Assembly: GCA_964017235.1 (NCBI GenBank)
Contig: OZ024931.1
Coordinates: 99,838,221-99,902,220, forward strand
Source: Sabellastarte sp. h YS-2021
Lineage: Eukaryota > Annelida > Polychaeta > Sabellida > Sabellidae
Direction: 5' to 3'
Length of the DNA: 64,000 bases
The number at the start of each line of letters is the position of its first letter. Position 1 is the stretch's first letter. The notes below the pieces were generated by a model, which had not been told where the DNA came from, did no database searches, and worked only from the letters and a program-made list of their open reading frames with translations. Below, piece by piece: positions 52,537 through 63,749 of the stretch. The position numbers and the translations under genes were made by a program.

Positions 52537-53313
52537 TGTTTCCTTTGATAATCCCTTCTTTTGACTTCAAAGTTTACAGAACCCATATATCATCATTTAA
52601 AGTTTGGCAGTCAATATGCACCTACCTTTTGAACTCTCTATCTTTGTTATTAACCAGGTCCTCAGTAGCTCCTAAGGAAGCGCCTTATCAGTTAATTTTA
52701 CTGCGCTACAATAGCTTACCATGTGGGACTGAATGCTGTTCTCGGATGGCCGCAAGGCATCAGGCCAACGTCTAAGAAAAATAGACATTTATAGTTGGCC
52801 GTAGCCTCAAGTTGTCCTCTCGTGGTACACTACGCGATTTCTTCCTACTTTCTTATTGGCCACGTGATTTGTAGCGTCTGCCATTTACATAGATATTTTC
52901 ATCTATTTCTCAGCACATAATTATGTATTGTTGGATGTTAATTTTTGGTCATTTCATGTTTTATATATCATAGATTATTCTGTAAAAATCTTTTAAATTT
53001 TTTTTGGTTTTTGGCTCTTCACAGGCCCGGTCTTCTGGAATGGGGCACTGTTAACGGGACTCAGACTGGTACTTTTAAAAACATTCATTCTTATTTATTA
53101 CTTCAAAATCTAAGAAAAATTGACATATCTTCCAGTCTCAGCTGTAATCCCTCCACTGGGCGTTTGGATTCAGCATTCAGTCCCACATGGTAAGCTATTG
53201 TAGCGCAATAAAATTGAAAATTTTAATTACTTAAATGTAGGACATGTGTTAACATGTGGGACTGAGAAGAGCCCCACCCTGCCTCCCCACTGTATTACAG
53301 CTGAGGGGTAAAG
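52537..53313. repeat. 777-bp inverted duplication, right arm
   Basis: Inverted copy of 49853-50629. It contains the F2 5' terminus (TTTTACTGCGCTACAATAGC at ~52697) pointing left, opposite to every other F2 or F1 copy. It stops inside the F2 3' region, where CTGAGGGGTAAAG meets TGGCCGGTGGACAATTG. Confidence 0.92.
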
Positions 53314-53627
53314 TGGCCGGTGGACAATTGCCCGGTGGACATTTGGCCGGTGACTTTTCTGAGGGGTAGGACAATTGGCGGGTGACTTTTTAGATGTTGT
53401 TTTAATATTGTGCCAAATGAAATAAAACTCCCCCAAAAAAACTTTTTTTGCAATTTTATTGACACAAAACATAATATGTCAATACGTCGAAACATTATAA
53501 CATCATAAGGACTGTCATTAACTGGGATGTATACTGACACTTTTTTTTTGACACAAAACATAATATAGCAATATGTTAAAACATTATAGCATCATAAGCA
53601 CTGTCATTAACTGGGATAGCTGGAGAT
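53314..53627. repeat. Short tandem blocks
   Basis: GGCCGGTGGACAATTGCCCGG-type ~20-bp repeats (53314-53395), then a tandem pair of ~89 bp starting GACACAAAACATAATAT at 53461 and 53550 with CATTATAACATCATAAGGAC and CTGTCATTAACTGGGAT. Confidence 0.75.
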
Positions 53628-54110
53628 TATAAACTCCATCATTTCACTACAAGGTGACCATAACTTCATTCATATTGGGACTTTAAGGTGACCATAAATA
53701 AGAATGTCCCTTTTGTCATCCTTTATAAGTGCATAAAGTTTAGCTCAGGTCAGTTGAACAATAAGATAGCTGGAGGCTGAAAACTTCCTTTTTTCACTGT
53801 ATGGTGACCATAACTTCATTCATATTGTGACTTTAAGGTGACCATGAACTGAGAATGTCCCTTCAATATCAATATGCGTTGGATATGGAAAAAGAAAGGG
53901 GCCAGACGGCTTTATTACAATTTTATGACTTTTGGGGGGACAGTTTAAAGTCACCATAAAGTCAGGATAATCCTTTAATAAATCTTAATATATATGCCAA
54001 GTTTGGTTGAGAAAAGTCAAAAACTAAGTGAACTGGAGGGCTAAAACCCCCTTTTTTGACATTAAGGTGACTTTAAGATTGCAAATACAGGGCTAAAACT
54101 TCGGAATGTG
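53628..54110. repeat. Repeat D, second array
   Basis: Three units with AAGGTGACCATAACTTCATT and TTTAAGGTGACCATAAA as at 4966-5400. Confidence 0.75.
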
Positions 54111-54572
54111 AAAGATTATCAAAAGTAGCTGAATAACTTATTCCAACAAAACGCAGAAATCTTGACCGTTTTTGAGATACAGATCAAGTACCCATTTAAA
54201 AAAAATTACGAAAATAAAACACCTCCCATTCAGGCATATATAGTCCGATCGATCAGAAAATCCTTTCCAACCTGCGGATTTAGGTCTAGAATGTACCTGA
54301 TAAATTTTATAGCACAGGTGTGTGTGGTTTTTTCCGAAACGCGATGACGGGGTGTTTTTGAAAAATGCTTACGGTTACCTTAAGTAAAGCTTAAGGTCTC
54401 CGCAAAGTATCCCAAAAATTTTTCCCGCCCCTATAGTTTTAAAGAAAGATAAGAAGGAAAGAAAAATTAGAAAGCCCAAGAAGTTATTCAAGGGAGACCA
54501 TAATCCTGCAGTGGTGGCGGTGATCAGTCGAACTTACATGAAAATTAATAAGCATCCCTGACGGGCCGCTTA
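54111..54572. repeat. Hairpin-ended repeat, 3' part
   Basis: GGGAGACCATAATCCTGCAG, TGGTGGCGGTGA and the closing hairpin AAGCATCCCTGACGGGCCGCTT (54550-54571) followed by TAATTATTTAAATG. Same end type as repeat E at 49051. It runs without gap into an F2 3' terminus. Confidence 0.6.
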
Positions 54573-54740
54573 ATTATTTAAATGTAGCTTTTATAAGCTA
54601 CAAGCTTGCCATGTGGAACTGAATGCTATCTTGGGAGGCCCGCAAGGAATCCGGCCAACGTCCAAGAAAACTAGACCAATGCATTGGAGAACCGATGCAA
54701 ATTTGTATCCACCGAAAAGACAACTCACCAAAGCCAGTGA
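54573..54740 (-). mobile_element. F2 3'-terminal fragment
   Basis: TTTAAATGTAGCTTTTATAA, GCTACAAGCTTGCCATGTGG, GGCCCGCAAGGAATCCGGCC, AACGTCCAAGAAAAC. About 165 bases, then GACCTT repeat. Confidence 0.7.
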
Positions 54741-54818
54741 ACCATCGTTGACCTTGAAGGATGGGCCCAAGGTCAAATCTGAAAACATCAGTAGATTCCC
54801 AGCCCATGACCTCCTATA
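54741..54818. repeat. GACCTT unit split by F1-4, left half
   Basis: CGTTGACCTTGAAGGATGGG, CCCAAGGTCAAATCTGA, CAGCCCATGACCTCCTATA, cut after CCTATA. The unit continues at 58644 (AGATGGTTTCATATTGCAAA). Confidence 0.85.
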
Positions 54819-55183
54819 TTGAAAATTTAATAAGTAAATTAAATTTTTATAAGTTAATACCCTATCCAATGGACAATTGCTTTACCGGTCGGCGCGACCG
54901 GTCCCGCCAAATGCCAGAAAAAGACGTCCTGTATATAATACCGGCAGGACCGGTCAGGAGAGTGTATTCGCCAGGTGGCGCATAGTACTTACTTCCTGTC
55001 TAGATGTCATAGCATCTTTTTTGTGTCTAATCCTAGTCAGACCTCTAGTAAGCTGGTAGTGGGGTCGGTTGGGTGGGCCTTGCCTGTCCATTGGATAGGG
55101 TATTAACTTAAAAAAAAATTTAATTTACTTATTAAATTTGCAATTTTATTGCGTTAATACATCCTATCCAATGGACAATTGCA
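54819..55183 (-). repeat. F1-4 3' inverted terminus and ICR
   Basis: AAAAAGACGTCCTGTATATA, ATACCGGCAGGACCGGTCAG mirror 58530-58570 at the other end. The ICR at 55077-55183 has TCCATTGGATAGGGTATTAA ... TTAAATTTGCAA/TTTTATTGCGTTAATACATC. The ICR reads TTTGCAA while the actual outer end reads TTGAAAA, so the outer end has one or more changes relative to the ICR copy. Confidence 0.9.
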
Positions 55184-55277
55184 GAATAACTACCGCTTGG
55201 AAGGCGGGTAAGCTGCTAGGGACTGTAGTGAACTCGTAACAAAACAAAATTGAATAGGCCCATTTGACCCTGTAAGG

Positions 55278-56200
55278 TCAAGGTCGGCTACCAACTAACC
55301 GGAAGTCTACTGGATCTTGTCTGTCAAGGCCTGCCAACGCTCTGGTGTGGGTCTGACCTTGCATTCTTTCAGATCGAACTGGTAACCTATGAAGTTGAAA
55401 ACCTGTTTTGGAACCAGCTCTGACTTTTGCTTGTTCACCAGCCAACCTAGATCTTGGCAGAGAACTACCAAGTTCTGTGTATGTTGGAGACAAGTTTCGT
55501 GGGACGAGGCTCTCACCAACTAGTCGTCTAGGTACTGGTGGATCTTTATACCCCTCTGCAGTGCCATGAGTTTGACCTCTTTGGTTACCACTGTGAACTC
55601 CATGGGAGCTGTGGAGAGGCCAAAGGGTAGGGCTTTGAAGTGGTAGGACCAACCCTGGAAGTGAAAACGCATGTACTTCCTGGACTGACTGTGAATAGGT
55701 ATGTGGAAGTACGCGTCTTTGAAGTCTATGGAAGTGACCCACTCCCCTGCCTGTAGGGAGGTTCTTATTGTCTCTGGGGTCTCCATCTTGAACGACTCTG
55801 CGTTTAAAAACTCAGGTTCAGAATAGGTCTCCACCAGTTGTTGGGTTTGGGAACCAAAAATAGCCGGTTGTAAATGCCCAGAGTTTTGATTTTCTACCGG
55901 TTCTACTGCATTTTTGTTCAACAGCTGATACAGTGCCTCTAAAAGGTTGGCCTGTCTTGCTGGGTTGTGGTAGTTGCTTATGACAGTTGGTGACCTGGTC
56001 AAGTTTGGTCTGAATTGGAAGGGGAGGGTGTAGCCCTCTCTCAGTGTGGTGACTACTTTTGGACTCGAACCCAAAACTTCCCACTTCTCCCAAAACTTGT
56101 GTAACCTTGCCCCTACAGGTGGATTGGTGACAACAGGTAGGGCATTTGTGACAAGATTTACAGAACTCAAGTGACCTACACAAGAAACATCATTCACATA
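55278..56200 (-). pseudogene. F1-4 reverse transcriptase
   Basis: PPVGARLHKFWEKWEVLG start region, then a small deletion turning the FLVPKP block out of frame (YNRLFLVPK is lost), motif A TSIDFKDAYFHIPIHSQSRK, motif B ALPFGLSTAPMEFTV, motif C HQYLDD directly followed by a stop (TGG to TAG in the codon after DD, near 55518). The thumb continues in the same frame (LVRASSHETCLQHTQNLVVL, VRPTPERWQALTDKIQ). No RNase H follows. Confidence 0.88.
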
Positions 56201-58349
56201 TTTTATTTCTGTGTACATTTGACAACAATTGGGATTTATGCCTTTCCTTTGTGGCAACCCGGTGACAATATGAGCATTTGCAACACAAAACTCTACATTC
56301 AAATTTAAAGTCACTTTCTTGTCCCCGGCTACAACTGAAGGTGGGTTCAAGCCTTTCTGACCGGTAACACAAACAGAGTTCTTCTGACCGGTCACAGAAT
56401 TTACACAGTGATTGTCATTTACGTGGCTTGGAACCCTTAGCCGGCTTCTGGGAGAATGTTGAGGCCTTGCCACGACCTTTCCTTGACTGTTGCTTGTCCC
56501 TTATCTGTTTCCATGCGGGGACACCAGACTTCCGGTCCGGGTGGCTAGCAGATTTGTCATTAGACGCGTAAGGATGAAAACGTCCTTGATGTCTGTGTGG
56601 CTGGCCAGAAGAACGCCTCTCCTCACTTCTGCAGATTTCTTCCTCAGCCTTGGTGATAAGCTGATCCGGGAACAGTGAGTTGAGATGGACAGGAGACGTT
56701 CTCAAGGCGTTCAGGGTATCTTGCTTCACACCGGCATGTAAATACTCTAAATAACTGTCCCTTCGAGCCAGTGTGAAGTCGGCCATGCTGATAAAAACCC
56801 CTTCCGACAAATCTTGCATAGTTCTGGACATGGCTTGAGAACTTGATCGGTTGAAGGTCACAAGATAGTCTAGTTCATCAATAGCTTGCTTCGTCCTTTC
56901 AGAAGACTTGCCTTTCTTGTCCAGATGCAGGGTTTTCAGCTGAGCAGCTGAGCAGACATCAAGAGCAGACATCTTGAACTCTGGTCAAACACCTTGACAA
57001 ACCAGCAGCATGGTTACACACAACCGTCTGTTCACGTGCTGCTCTCTCCCAATGCCTGAGCATGTCCTGGCTGAAGGCCCGGGAGGGTGGGGCAGAAGGA
57101 AGGTTTCTACGTGCAACCCTACTGAAGGAATGGTTGAATTTGGCCAGTTTTGGTGACCAGGTGCATACTGTGTTGCTTTCACAGTCCTTCTCAGTATACA
57201 TCCCATACCATCTGGAAGATCTGGGTGGCTTGATGAACTGATCTTTGAGGAGACCAGCAGTGTCAGTGTTTCTTGCAGGGTACCCCTCTGTGATGGTGAG
57301 GTTAAGTTTTCCCATCTTTCTGCATAACCAGTCATCCACCGACAGCTTGACTGAAACTTTACCGGTTGGTTGTACACGTGCACCGGCAAAGGGGTCGTCA
57401 TCAGAAGAGGACACAGTCTCGAACTCTGGGATCTTGTGCCAACCCATAAAACTTCTAATACCCCTCATTGTCTCTCGGTAATTTGCCTCCTCTGAAAGAT
57501 CCTGATCTGCAGCCTCTGAAGTCTCTGTCTGGGGACCCGTACCGGTAGTTCTCATCAGATAGGGAACCGGTAACACTGTGCTGGTCACCCTCACTATCAG
57601 ATGCTGCACTGAGATCTCCCTCACCGGATGGCTATACATCAGGGACTGAACCAGGGGCCTGAACAGGCTGGGTTGCTGTCCCGGCACCGGGAGCCTCAAG
57701 AGGCTGGGTGGCAGTCTGCATCTCCTCTACAGCCTCACCGGTGGCCTGAACAAGGCTGGGACCGGAATTCTCTCTAGCCAGACTGCTGGTGCTAGCACCA
57801 GGGTCAAAAAAGGGCTTCTGGCTGGTGGTGACCTCTGCTGCTGGTTTCACAACCGGTTCAACCGGTACTGCGAAAGACTTGGCTAACAGCATTGCTTCCA
57901 GCCGGGAGAACCTCTCTGCCCACTTATCATCCAGTTTCTTCAGGTCATCTGCTGCAGGTCTGCTACCAGAGCTGGATTTCTTCTTGTTGGCAGAGGGCTT
58001 GGGTGACTCACTGCGTTTCGTCTTCTTCACAGCTGGTGTGGTTTCAGGTTGTACAACCTTGTCCCCCTCCACTTTACCCAGCACACTCACATGTGAAGGA
58101 TCCATGAGAGTGGGAGCAGGGGAGGACAAAACCAACTTCTTTTCTTTACTCTTGCGTTCTCTGTATGTGGGGGTGGCTAATTGCAGAATCTGCTCCCCTG
58201 AGAAACCCTTTGCAAACAATACAGTCCTTCTTGAGAACACAGGCGTCTTCTCCCACCCCCTTGTCCCGACATCTTGCACATTTGAAGTGGCCGTCAAAAC
58301 TAGCCATAATATAGCCACATGTGCCGTGTTTCTGTCCTGGGGACGACAT
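56201..58349 (-). pseudogene. F1-4 ORF1 (Gag-like)
   Basis: Start at 58349: MSSPGQKHGTCGYIMASFDG, HFKCARCRDKGVGEDACVLK, KDCIVCKGF (CxxC...CxxC module). After a shift near 58200: LMDPSHVSVLGKVEGDK, basic KKTKRSESPKPSANKKKSSS, FSRLEAMLLAKSFAVPVEPV. Then 56959-57699: YRETMRGIRSFMGW, SVDDWLCRKMGKLNLTITEG, FIKPPRSSRWYGMYTEKD, MLRHWERAAREQTVVCNHAA. Then 56415-56972: FTLARRDSYLEYLHAGVKQD. A C-terminal piece has CVANAHIV-type cysteines. Same block order as F1-1. Confidence 0.8.
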
Positions 58350-58439
58350 GATGGTAGAAAAATACTTGGAAGTAAAATTCAAAAGGTAAAATTCGTTGTA
58401 GAGATCAAAAAATGTCTTTGTTGAAAACACGTCCACACT

Positions 58440-58643
58440 CTACACGCGCCAAACGAAAAAGATGCTATGACATCACGCCGTCTAAACAGGAAGTAAGTAC
58501 TATGCACCACCTGGCGAATACACTCTCATGACCGGTCCTGCCGGTATTATATACAGGACGTCTTTTTCTGGCATTTGGCGGGACGGGTCGCGCCGACCGG
58601 TAAAGCAATTGTCCATTGGATAGGATGTATTAACGCAATAAAA
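58440..58643 (-). repeat. F1-4 5' inverted terminal repeat
   Basis: ACACGCGCCAAACGAAAAAG, ATGCTATGACATCACGCCGT, ACAGGACGTCTTTTTCTGGC, CGCGCCGACCGGTAAAGCAA, TTGTCCATTGGATAGGATGT. Mirrors 54850-55020. Confidence 0.9.
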
Positions 58644-59450
58644 AGATGGTTTCATATTGCAAACCTCTAGGACCAATAATAAGCAAGTGATCAGCACTTT
58701 TAAGTTTGGCTATTGTCGTTTGACCTTAAAGGAGGGGCCCAAGGTCAAATCTGACCACATCAAAAGATTCCCATAAGATTTCCTATAAGTTGGTTTCACA
58801 TTACAAACCTCTAGGACCAATGATAAGCAAGCTATAAGCACTTCTAAGTTTGGGTATCCTCGTTTGACCTTGAAGGAGGGGCCCAAGGTCAAATCTGGGC
58901 ACATCAAAAGATTCCTAGGTCATGATTTCCTATAGGTTGGCTTCACTTTGCAAACCTCTAGGACCAATAATAAGCAAGTTATAAGCACTTTTAGGCTTGG
59001 ATATCCTCGTTTGACCTTGAAAGAGGCGCCCAAGGTCAAATCCGACCACACTAAAATATTCCCAGCCCATGATTTCCTATAGGTTGGTTTACATTCCCAA
59101 ACCTCTAGGACCCATAATAGGAGTTATAAGCACTTTTAAGTTTGGCTATCCTCGCTAAACCATGAAGGAAGGGGACAAGGTCAAATATGACCACACAAAA
59201 AGATTCTCAGCCCATGATTTCCTATTGGTTGGTTTACCATCCCAAACCTGTACGACCAATAATAAGTGAGTTATAAGCACTTTTAAGTTTGGGTATCCTC
59301 GTTTGACCCCTGTACGACCAATAACAAGTGAGTTATAAGCACTTTTAAGTTTGGCTATCCTCATTTGACCTTGAAGAAGCCCATGATTTCCTACAGGTTG
59401 GTTTACCATCCCAAACCTCTAGAACCAATAATAAGCAAGTTATAAGCACT
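58644..59450. repeat. GACCTT tandem array
   Basis: Five to six ~150-bp units with TGACCTTGAAGGAGGGGCCC, AAGGTCAAATCTGACCACAT, CCATGATTTCCTATAGGTTG and CCTCTAGGACCAATAATAAG. The first is the right half of the unit cut by F1-4. Confidence 0.88.
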
Positions 59451-59790
59451 TTTTATGACTGACAAAGAAATGCCCGTGGCGGCCATCTTGTTTTTCAAAA
59501 TGAGGCCAAAAATATTGCCAGTCAAGATTTTGTAATGAGGAACATACCCTGTGAATTTGAGATCTCTATCTATAATACCCTTTGCTCTAGAGGGCCAACA
59601 AAAGTCCTTGCTGAAAGTCATAAAAACGCCCATGGCGGCCTTCTTGTTTTTCAAAATGAGGCCAAAAATATTCCCAGGCAAGATTTTATGGTTATGAATA
59701 TATCCTGCAAATTTGAGAAGGCTAGCTATAACATTTTTTGGTTAGAGCGATAACGGTGAAATCTCTCTACACACTGCAGTGGGGTGGGGG
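59451..59790. repeat. GCCGCCATCTTG block
   Basis: CCGTGGCGGCCATCTTGTTT, TTTCAAAATGAGGCCAAAAA, CAAGATTTTGTAATGAGGAA in two versions, same as 1150-1430. Confidence 0.7.
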
Positions 59791-60195
59791 CGGAATGAAG
59801 CGAAATCCATAGTATCCACCGGTGGATACAAATAGACATTTAGTGTTGACCGAATTCCCAGTGCTGTAGGTGAACCCCGTAGTGTACTTCCGTTAAAGCC
59901 TCCTTTTTTCTTGTTGTAAATTTAGACCGTACCCCCTCAGCTGTAATACAGCGAAGAAGCCAAAAACCAGAATACTTGAATGAATGGCAGAACCGGCACT
60001 TGCTGGATGTCTGGTTTGAAGGAGGAAGTGCAGCCGTGCTCACTTAAACGGAGTATAGCCCCAAGGGCTTCACCACGAATGAAAACAAGCCCTTGGCTTG
60101 AAAAATCTCATGAACTTACCACCCTTATAATGAGATTACGGGATCACCTGAATATGCACATAATACATGATACATGTTAAATACCGTACTAAAAT
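59791..60195 (-). mobile_element. F2 terminal and 3'UTR fragment
   Basis: AATAGACATTTAGTGTTGAC, CCCCTCAGCTGTAATACAGC, then a deletion that skips the ICR, AAGCCAAAAACCAGAATAC, GCTCACTTAAACGGAGTATA, ATCTCATGAACTTACCACCC. The YR start would follow but the composite element begins instead. Confidence 0.65.
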
Positions 60196-60202
60196 AAAAT
60201 AC

Positions 60203-63141
60203 AAGAGGAGAGTGCCCGTGAACGGGCACTGTGTCAGCTGACTGAGTGTTTTTGATTTGTGAAGGTGATTAGAGGACAGAATAATTATCAGGAAAAGGGC
60301 TGTACAGAAATACAGTAAATGGTAACTGAACAGCAAGTTCGGAAGAAATTCCGAAGCTGACAGAAGAAAAGGATAAAAAAGTTGTGCCCTGTAAATGGTA
60401 TTATGAAGGAAAATAACAAGGTAATTGTTTAAGTGTAAAAAATAGGTTAAAACATATTTAAAGAAATACTACAAATGTAATATCCTCGTTCGACCTTGAA
60501 GAAGGGGTCCAAGGTCAAATCTAACCACACAAATACATTCCCAGCCCATGATTTCCTATGGTTTACCATTCCAAACCTCTAGGACCAATTATAAATGAGT
60601 TATAAGCACTTTTAAGCTTGGCTGTCCTCATTTGACCTTCAAGGAGGGGTCCAAAGGTCAAATCTGACCATACCAAAAGATTCCGAGCCAATGATTTCCT
60701 ATGGGATGGTTTACCATCCCAAATCTCTGTCACCAATAATAAGCGAGTTGTAGGCACTTTCAATTTTCGCTATCCTCATTTGACCTTGAAGGAGGATTCC
60801 AAGGTCAAATCGAACCATATCAACAGATTCACAGCCCATGATTTCCTGTCTGTTTACCATCCCAAACCTCTGGGACCAATAATAAGCGAGTTATAAGCAC
60901 TTTTAAGTTTGGCTATCCTTGTTTGACCTTGAAGGAGGGGTCATTAAAGGTCAAATCTGACCACACCAAAAGATTCCCACCCCATGATTTCCTACAGGTT
61001 GGTTTATCATCCCAAACCTCTAGGATCAATAATAAGGGAGATATAAGCACTTTTCATGACTGACAAAAAACACCTGTGGCAGCCATCTTGTTTCTCAAAA
61101 TGAGACCAAAAATATTCCCAGACAACATTTTATGGTTATTAATATATACTGCAAACTTAAGAAAGCTAGCTATAATATTTTTTTTCATCAGAGCAGTAAT
61201 GGTGAAATCTCTCTCTACACACTGCGGCTATCCAGTGGATACAATGATTTACTCAACAGTGAGAACCTGAAAGTAGCTATTGCTCAGCTATGCCATGACA
61301 TAGAGGTCTGCAATTTCACTATGTTATAGCTGACCAAAAATTCTGTGAATAACATATTTAACAAATTACTCTAAATGTAATAGTTTTCAAGTTACAACTG
61401 ATTTACTCAACAGTGAGAACCTCAAAGGAACTATTACTCAGCTATGCAATGAGCTACATGTCTGAAATTTTACTATGTTATAGCTAACCCAAAAGTAGGT
61501 GAACAACATATTTAAGCAAACTACTGTAAATGCAATAGTTTTCAAGCTACAACTGATTTACTCAATAGTGAGAACCTGAAAATAGCTATTGCTCCGCTAT
61601 GCCATGAGCTATAGGTCTGTAATTTCACTATGTTATAGCTGACCCAAAAGTAGGTGAACAATATATTTTAACAAAATACTCCAAATGCAATATTTTTCAA
61701 GTTATAGCTGATTTACTCAACAGTCAGTACCTGAGAATAGCTATTGCTCAGTTGTGCCATGAGCTATAGGTCTATAATTTCACTATGTTATAGCTGACCC
61801 AAAAGTAGCTGAATAACATATTTGCACAAATTTCTGTAAATGCAATAGTTTTCCAATTATAACTGATTTACTCAACAGTGAGAACTTCAAAGTAGCTATT
61901 ACTCAGCTATGAAATGAGCCACAGGTCTGAAACTTCACTATGTTATAGCTGACCCCAAAATAGGTGAATAACATATGAAACAAAATACTCTAAATGCAAT
62001 AGTTTTCAAGTTATAAGTGATTTACTCAACAGTGATAACCTAAAAGTAGCTATTACTCAGCTATGCCATGAGCTACAGGTCTGAAATTTTACTATGTTAT
62101 AGCTGGCCCAAAAGTAGCTGAATAACATATTTATACAAAATTCTCTAAATGCAATAGTTTTTAAGTTACAAGTGATTTTACTCATGATGGAAGCTACTGA
62201 AAAGCCCAAAAGTAGCTATTACTCACTTAGCTATTGAGACAGACACCCAACTTACTCACCATATTGTAGCTATGAAAAAAGTAGCTGAATAACATATTTT
62301 AACAAAATGCTCTAAATGCAACACTTTTCAAGTTATAAGTGATTTACTCAACAGTGATAACCTAAAAGTAGCTATTACTCAGCTATGCCATGAGCTACAG
62401 GTCTGAAATTTTACTATGTTATAGCTGACCCAAAAGTAGCTGAATAACACATTTATACGAAATTCTCTAAATGCAACAGTTTTCAAGTTATAAGCGATTT
62501 ACTCAACAGTGATAACCTAAAAGTAGCTATTACTCAGCTATGCCATGAGCTACAGGTCTGATATTTCACTATGTTATAGCTGGCCCAAAAGTAGCTGAAT
62601 AACATATTTATACGAAATTCTCTAAATGCAATAGTTTTTAAGTTACAAGTGATTTTACTCATAATGGAAGTTACTGAAAAGCCCAAAAGTAGCTATTACT
62701 CACTTAGCTATTGAGACAGACACCCAACTTACTCACCATATTGTAGCTATGAAAAAAGTAGCTGAACAACATATTTTCACAAAATGCTGTAAATGCAACA
62801 CTTTTGAAGTTATAACTGATTTAGTGCATGATTTCATGAATTTTAATGCATTAAAAATTATTAAAAAAAATTATTTAAAAAAAGTAAGACAGATCCAGGT
62901 CTCATACTCACACAAGAGAATCTACCTCTGGCCTAGTACATATATGCAAGATATGAGAGAAATCCCTGCAATAGTCACTGAGAAAATTGTGATAAAAAGT
63001 TGAAATTTTCACACTTTTGGTGGGGGTACCCCCCTTGTAATGTCTCTAGCAAACAGACGAACAGACAGATTTGCATGCCTTGAACAATTTTTCATCCTCG
63101 ATAGATAAGGTATCTTTTAAAAAAAACAGCATGTCTCTAGG
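60203..63141. mobile_element. Composite non-autonomous element, copy 2 (3' cut)
   Basis: Same order as 504-4872: hairpin (60211-60230), GACCTT repeats (60480-61040), GCCATCTTG block (61075-61230), about 10 satellite A units (61250-62810), then the tail TGATTTCATGAATTTTAATG ... CAGCATGTCTCTAGGCC. It ends at 63141 where a C15 tract and F2 sequence begin. Fewer satellite units than copy 1 accounts for most of the length difference. Confidence 0.6.
61250..62810. repeat. Satellite A array inside composite copy 2
   Basis: About ten ~155-bp units; both subtypes present, and a variant with CACTTAGCTATTGAGACAGA repeated at 62220 and 62700, also found once in copy 1 (4165). Confidence 0.9.
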
Positions 63142-63720
63142 CCCCCCCCCCCCCCCAGCCCCCCTTTCTTTCCGAGGATGACTAGGGGAAGGGTCTAGGA
63201 CTTGTTGAACTGCTACTACTGGACCCAGATACATATTGTCGTTGTCTGACCAAGTAAGGTCTTTTAGATAAATATTTGGAAATCTGTTGTGAGCTTTCCA
63301 GTGAAAAGCTTGCATGATTTGGTCCACCAAAACCCCACCATAAAAGGCCTTAGAGGCCGCAAAGACCCTAATGTCATGCGCTTTAACTTGGACCAAGTCC
63401 AAGGACAGTTGGTCTGCTTGTTTGTAACAACATAGTTTTAACTTAGAAGAGAGAGTAGCGGGTGTGATGTCTGAGGTATATCCTTTCTTGAAGGTAATAA
63501 AGAGTAGGGGTAGAGACCATCTCAGATCTTTTGTCCGATCCAAATAGTACCTCAAGGCCCGTACCAGACACAGGGTCCTGTCTTCTTTGAATTGTCTATA
63601 CACAATGGTAGTCAAAGCAGGGATAGTCACCAGAGACACAGTTTGAGAACCTTCTCTTGCTAGTTGGTTTTTGGCTATGAAGGCTGAAGAGGGGAACAAA
63701 GCTACCATTTCCCATTGGCC
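63142..63720 (-). pseudogene. F2-5 tyrosine recombinase, C-terminal part
   Basis: A 220-codon frame with RTLCLVRALRYYLDRTKDLR, QVKAHDIRVFAASKAFYGGV (intact HxxR), DQIMQAFHWKAHNRFPNIYL (HW and tyrosine). The N-terminal half with the SGKRRSE arginine block is removed by the deletion at about 63722. It supplies the HxxR sequence that F2-4 has lost. No active enzyme. Confidence 0.87.
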
Positions 63721-63749
63721 TGGATTAGATACTTTGTTTTGTTACTTTG

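Larger units (their letters stand above)
54819..58643 (-). mobile_element. DIRS-like F1-4 with RNase H and YR deleted (3825 bp)
   Basis: TTGAAAATTTAATAAG at 54819 to ATGTATTAACGCAATAAAA at 58643. It retains both termini, ICR (55077-55183), gag and RT but passes straight from the RT thumb (about 55290) to the 3'UTR (55185-55270). Flanks are the two parts of one GACCTT unit, so the integration is exact and lacks a target duplication. The terminal block differs from F1-1 (CAATTGC versus CAATAGC next to the end). Confidence 0.92.
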
